This document shows positions 61,521-64,000 of a stretch of 64,000 nucleotides of DNA, piece by piece. This DNA comes from Ephydatia muelleri. Lineage: Eukaryota; Porifera; Demospongiae; Spongillida; Spongillidae. Location: the NCBI GenBank assembly GCA_013339895.1, contig JABACO010000018.1, positions 1,483,453 to 1,547,452 on the forward strand, given 5' to 3'. How positions within the stretch are numbered: the stretch's first letter is position 1; every line of letters starts with the position of its first letter. The position numbers and the translations under genes were made by a program. Under the pieces are notes generated by a model. The model ran no database searches, was not told the DNA's origin, and worked only from the letters and a program-made list of their open reading frames with translations.

Positions 61521-64000
61521 TGTGAGTGTGTGTGTGTGTGTATGTGTTGTATGTGTATGTGTTGTATGTGTGTGTATGTGTGTGTACATGTGTGTACATG
61601 TGAGTGTATGTGTGTATGTGTGTGTGTACGTGTGTGTATGTATGTGTGTGTGTATGTGTATGTGTGTGTGTACATGTGAGCATGTGTGAGAGAGAGAAAA
61701 GAGAGAGAGCATAAAGCAGGTGGAACAGACACCAGTGCAAAGTAATCCATACTAGAATGAGAATGTACACAAAAACTCAACAATTGAACCTCAGTGACAT
61801 ACAGGTTCGTACAGCTGCATTCTCATCAATCCTCGCTGACGTCCCATTAAGCCTAATCAAAGTTGGGACATACCCTCATGTGTGGCGAAGGCTTCTCACT
61901 GGAGAGGGCTCCAAGTTGATGGCTCCTCGTGTGGAAGTAGGCCCCGATAGACACGTCCTTGCCCGCATCAGAGAGGCATGCCTTGCTGTTGTCCGGCTGC
62001 TCAAACGAGCGAGACATGCCCGAAAGCTGGGGGGATCAAAATGCATCAGGGTACTAAGCTTGGAGAGCGGGTGGCTATCTGAATTAATACACAAATCACA
62101 TAGCACTTAGGACTGCGGTTTGGCCCAGTGTTTGCCCTAAACACACAATTTTGTGCATAATGCTGTGTGTACTGTTTATGTATTCCACATGATGTATGTA
62201 TTTATAATCACTGTACAAGGTACATGTAACTTAATTAATGTTAATATTACTCACATTAGAAAACATATTGGCCTCTGCAACTGCCTGTTCGTCCTGGTCC
62301 AGTTGTACCATAAAGGCATCTGCATTAAAAATGAAATGCAGGTGGTGCAGCAATGCACAGAAGCTGAATACACACACAACAGACTGCCTCCCCATGAGGT
62401 ATGGATGCATCCATCTTCCCACCACCCAAAATGAGGGCCCAAGGGTACACAAATTATATCTAAAAATTCAACCTATGCACTTCCACTACACCTAAACGCA
62501 CGTATGGTGGAGCGGCACTGTACCTGAGCCGTGCTGTTCAAATTGAAGATCTTGAAAATCTCCAATATTAGCTTCATCTTTATAATGTAGTGTGTGTACA
62601 TGTATGTGTGTACATGTATGTGTGTACATGTATGTGTGTGTGTATGCAAGTGCATAATGTGTGCGTATGCATGTGTGTGATATACAATGCACCAGTGAGC
62701 ATGTGTTGCAAACCAATATGGCACCCTCCCCTCACTGTCCACTTACCTCCCTCCCCTCACTGTCCACTTACCTCCAGAGTCAAAGGGATTGTGCACCGCA
62801 GGCCCCTCCTCTCCCACGCTCCTCTTCCCAAACAGCGCACCCCCACCACCAGAGAAGCTCATGGCATCCAGGGTGGTGTCCGTGACGGGATCAGCGAAAG
62901 GGGACGAGGGTAAGAGGTATGCAGAGAGCAGACCCTGTGAGTGTGTGTGTGTGTGTGTTGAGTGTGTGAGATACAATAATCTATGCAGAGGGCATCTTAT
63001 AGACAGATGTGATGATGTTTACCCACATGATGATACAGGGTAAGGTACAAGGACTCTGATTACAGCCCACATGCCATAGAGTGGATAGCCATAATGGAAT
63101 GACCCCATAGATAAAATCGACGCTCAAAACATTTCGGCATATAAATCCCACATTGGCTCCTGTACCAAGATGTGTGTGGAACACTTACTTCTCCTGCCAT
63201 GGTATCTTGTCCTTCACCATTTTGTCCATTGTCCTTATGAGGTCCATCATCGTGTGATCCATCACTGTGTGGTCCATCATCATGTGACCCGTCATCATGT
63301 GATCCGTTGCTGTGCAGTCCATCATCATGTGACCCATCATCATGTGATCCATCGCTGTGTGGTTCATCATCATGTGACCCATCATCATGTGATCCATTGC
63401 TGTGTGGTCCATCATCATGTGATCCATTGCTGTGTGGTCCATCATCAAGTGCTCCATCACTGTGTGGTCCGTTATCATGCGACTCGTCACTGTGTGGTCC
63501 ATCGCTGTGTGGCTGGCTGAGATACTCATCACTTATTACACCTTGTTCCTCTTCACTATTTTCACTGTGCTCCAGCAATTCCTCCTCCTCTTCCTCCTGC
63601 ACTTCTTTCTCTTCCTCCTCTTCTTCCTCCTCTTCTTCCTTCTCCCCTTCCTCCTCCTCCTCCCATTCGTCCTCCTCCTCCTCCCCTTTATTCTCCTCCT
63701 CTTCCTCTTCTTCTGCATCTCCTGGTCCATCATGTTGGGTTTCATCCCTGGAGGATTGCTTAGCATCCATTCCCTTTGCTGTTAAACCTTCTTCTAATGG
63801 CTGCAGATCATCTTTCACAGGCTGAGATGGAATACCAGTTGCACCTTTCAGAGCAGTCCTAGAGTCACCCAGAATCTTTCCTCCTGGTAAGACATCTCTA
63901 AGCTTCTCAGAGTTTGAACGCAGACCACCACCCCCAGATGACAATTTCGTGCCACTAGAAACAGGAGCAGTTAAAGACTCTTTCCGAGTAACGTTGGGAA
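49281..64000 (-). CDS. CEP192: CEP192/SPD-2 homologue, right copy (5' end beyond window)
   Basis: A centrosome scaffold; in animals CEP192/SPD-2 recruits PLK and Aurora A kinases and pericentriolar material. From the N-terminal side the exons include 64000-63189, 62938-62777, 62579-62524, 62320-62262, 62026-61874, 61449-58021, then many short ones to a stop at 49283-49281. An acidic/His-Asp-rich start, Ser/Thr/Pro-rich middle (about 1140 residues in one exon) and C-terminal ASH/PapD-like beta domains match CEP192 layout. Diagnostic stretches are SLYWGGVNVGDSR, IPLCGYGGTSDVEL, NPFQQPMDWRLSSA, PREVGSFSQVWDLDV and, at the end, DYEGILAIRTNEGHQ. The frame is open where the left copy has indels. 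The true start is not in the window. Identification as CEP192 is strong; exon edges not listed are unresolved here. Confidence 0.92.
50193..50220 (+). repeat. Poly-C run (right)
   Basis: C homopolymer in a CEP192 intron, partner of the G run at 24517-24546. Confidence 0.9.
51563..51959. mobile_element. MITE flanked by TTAA in a CEP192 intron (right)
   Basis: Partner of 22782-23177: 397 bp, ends TGTCTTGTGGTCC and reverse-complement TGTCCTGTGGGTCC, TTAA at 51559-51562 and 51960-51963. Present in both copies, so the insertion predates them. Confidence 0.75.
53660..53790 (+). repeat. Tandem splice-site-containing repeat (right)
   Basis: Partner of 20955-21085 on the opposite strand: ACTTACATACCTGGGTAACA-type units that repeat a CEP192 5' splice site. 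Confidence 0.85.
54395..54545 (+). repeat. CA/TA-rich microsatellite (right)
   Basis: Reverse complement of the TG-rich stretch at 20205-20345, next to the same CEP192 exon. Confidence 0.8.
55738..56085. mobile_element. Foldback MITE in a CEP192 intron (right)
   Basis: Partner of 18659-19004: 348 bp with TAATGGGTTTGAAATAGG and TAATGGTTTTGAAATAGG as inverted ends and a largely self-complementary interior. Shared by both copies. Confidence 0.8.
57107..57212 (+). repeat. (GGGA)n tract (right)
   Basis: Reverse complement of the (CCCT)n tract at 17521-17632; on the gene strand it lies just upstream of a CEP192 splice acceptor. Unit pattern differs from the left copy. Confidence 0.9.
60155..60616 (-). 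repeat. 42-bp coding minisatellite in CEP192 (right)
   Basis: Eleven units matching the left array at 14124-14584 unit for unit, including the order of V/M and V/G variants. The two copies have therefore not changed unit number since they diverged. Confidence 0.95.
61464..61690 (+). repeat. Long (TG)n/(TGTA)n microsatellite in a CEP192 intron
   Basis: About 225 bp of TG with TATG and TACATG interruptions, starting 15 bp from the acceptor of the exon beginning at 61449 (minus strand). On the gene strand it is CA-rich and forms most of the sequence before that acceptor. It lies just outside the duplicated arm. Confidence 0.95.
63220..63515 (-). repeat. His/Asp-rich coding minisatellite in CEP192 N-terminal region
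   Basis: Repeats of 15 and 30 bp encode GSHDD and GPHSDGSHDD-type modules over about 95 residues. They sit in the exon that ends at 63189 and form a strongly acidic, His-rich disordered tract. Such a tract could bind metal ions or basic partners, but this is inference. Confidence 0.92.
63570..63715 (-). repeat. Poly-Glu coding tract in CEP192 N-terminal region
   Basis: A GAG/GAA-rich stretch encoding about 45 mostly Glu residues, directly upstream in the protein of the His/Asp repeats. It is in frame with DEYLSQPHSDG and the flanking Ser/Gly-rich sequence. Confidence 0.92.

Noticed and set aside
61757..62110. Plus-strand 117-codon frame over 61757-62110
   Set aside because: The minus strand here has a phase-consistent CEP192 exon (62026-61874) with proper splice sites. 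The plus frame is taken as its shadow.
63170..63825. Ser/Pro/Cys-rich and His/Val-rich plus-strand frames
   Set aside because: Shadows of the acidic minus-strand CEP192 exon.

Overview
The window is animal nuclear DNA: spliced genes with GT-AG introns (some only about 50-60 bp), an adhesion-type GPCR, a CEP192/SPD-2 centrosome gene, EGF arrays, a decayed Ty3/gypsy-like retroelement and many microsatellites. Compact introns plus EGF/Ig/adhesion-GPCR and Reeler/EGF receptors suggest an early-branching invertebrate, possibly a sponge. That placement is inference; no marker gene proves it.

Layout. (1) 1-9239, + strand: the 3' part of an adhesion GPCR gene. It encodes about 24 EGF units, an Ig domain, a hormone-receptor-like Cys domain, a GAIN-like region with a degenerate GPS, a 7TM bundle and a cytoplasmic tail. 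I can join 13 exons with consistent phases. (2) About 9600-12364: a stop-ridden Ty3/gypsy-like element (gag, zinc knuckle, retropepsin, RT) cut off by a gap of exactly 1000 N. (3) 13365-38523 and 39580-61375 are reverse-complement copies of one another, separated by a second gap of exactly 1000 N. Each copy carries a CEP192 homologue, a decayed coding-like/acidic-repeat region, a small SAP-domain candidate gene and a Reeler-EGF-transmembrane receptor gene. (4) 61376-64000 continues the right-hand CEP192 copy toward its N-terminus, into His/Asp-rich repeats and a poly-Glu tract.

The two arms differ by scattered small indels and by one 3338-bp transposon present only in the left arm. That transposon has an exact empty site in the right arm. 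The simplest reading is two haplotypes of one locus scaffolded head to head across an arbitrary gap, not a biological palindrome; read-level data would decide. In the left arm several homopolymer indels break CEP192 where the right arm stays open. In the Reeler-EGF gene both arms have different lesions.

Functionally, the window holds two cell-surface receptors with almost identical EGF units (the adhesion GPCR and the Reeler-EGF protein) and a pericentriolar scaffold (CEP192). The less familiar items are the adhesion GPCR with a non-canonical GPS, the Reeler / unrecognised domain / EGF / TM receptor with tyrosine motifs in its tail, the haplotype-specific CACAG-ended transposon with its 160-bp internal array, and two intronic MITE families.
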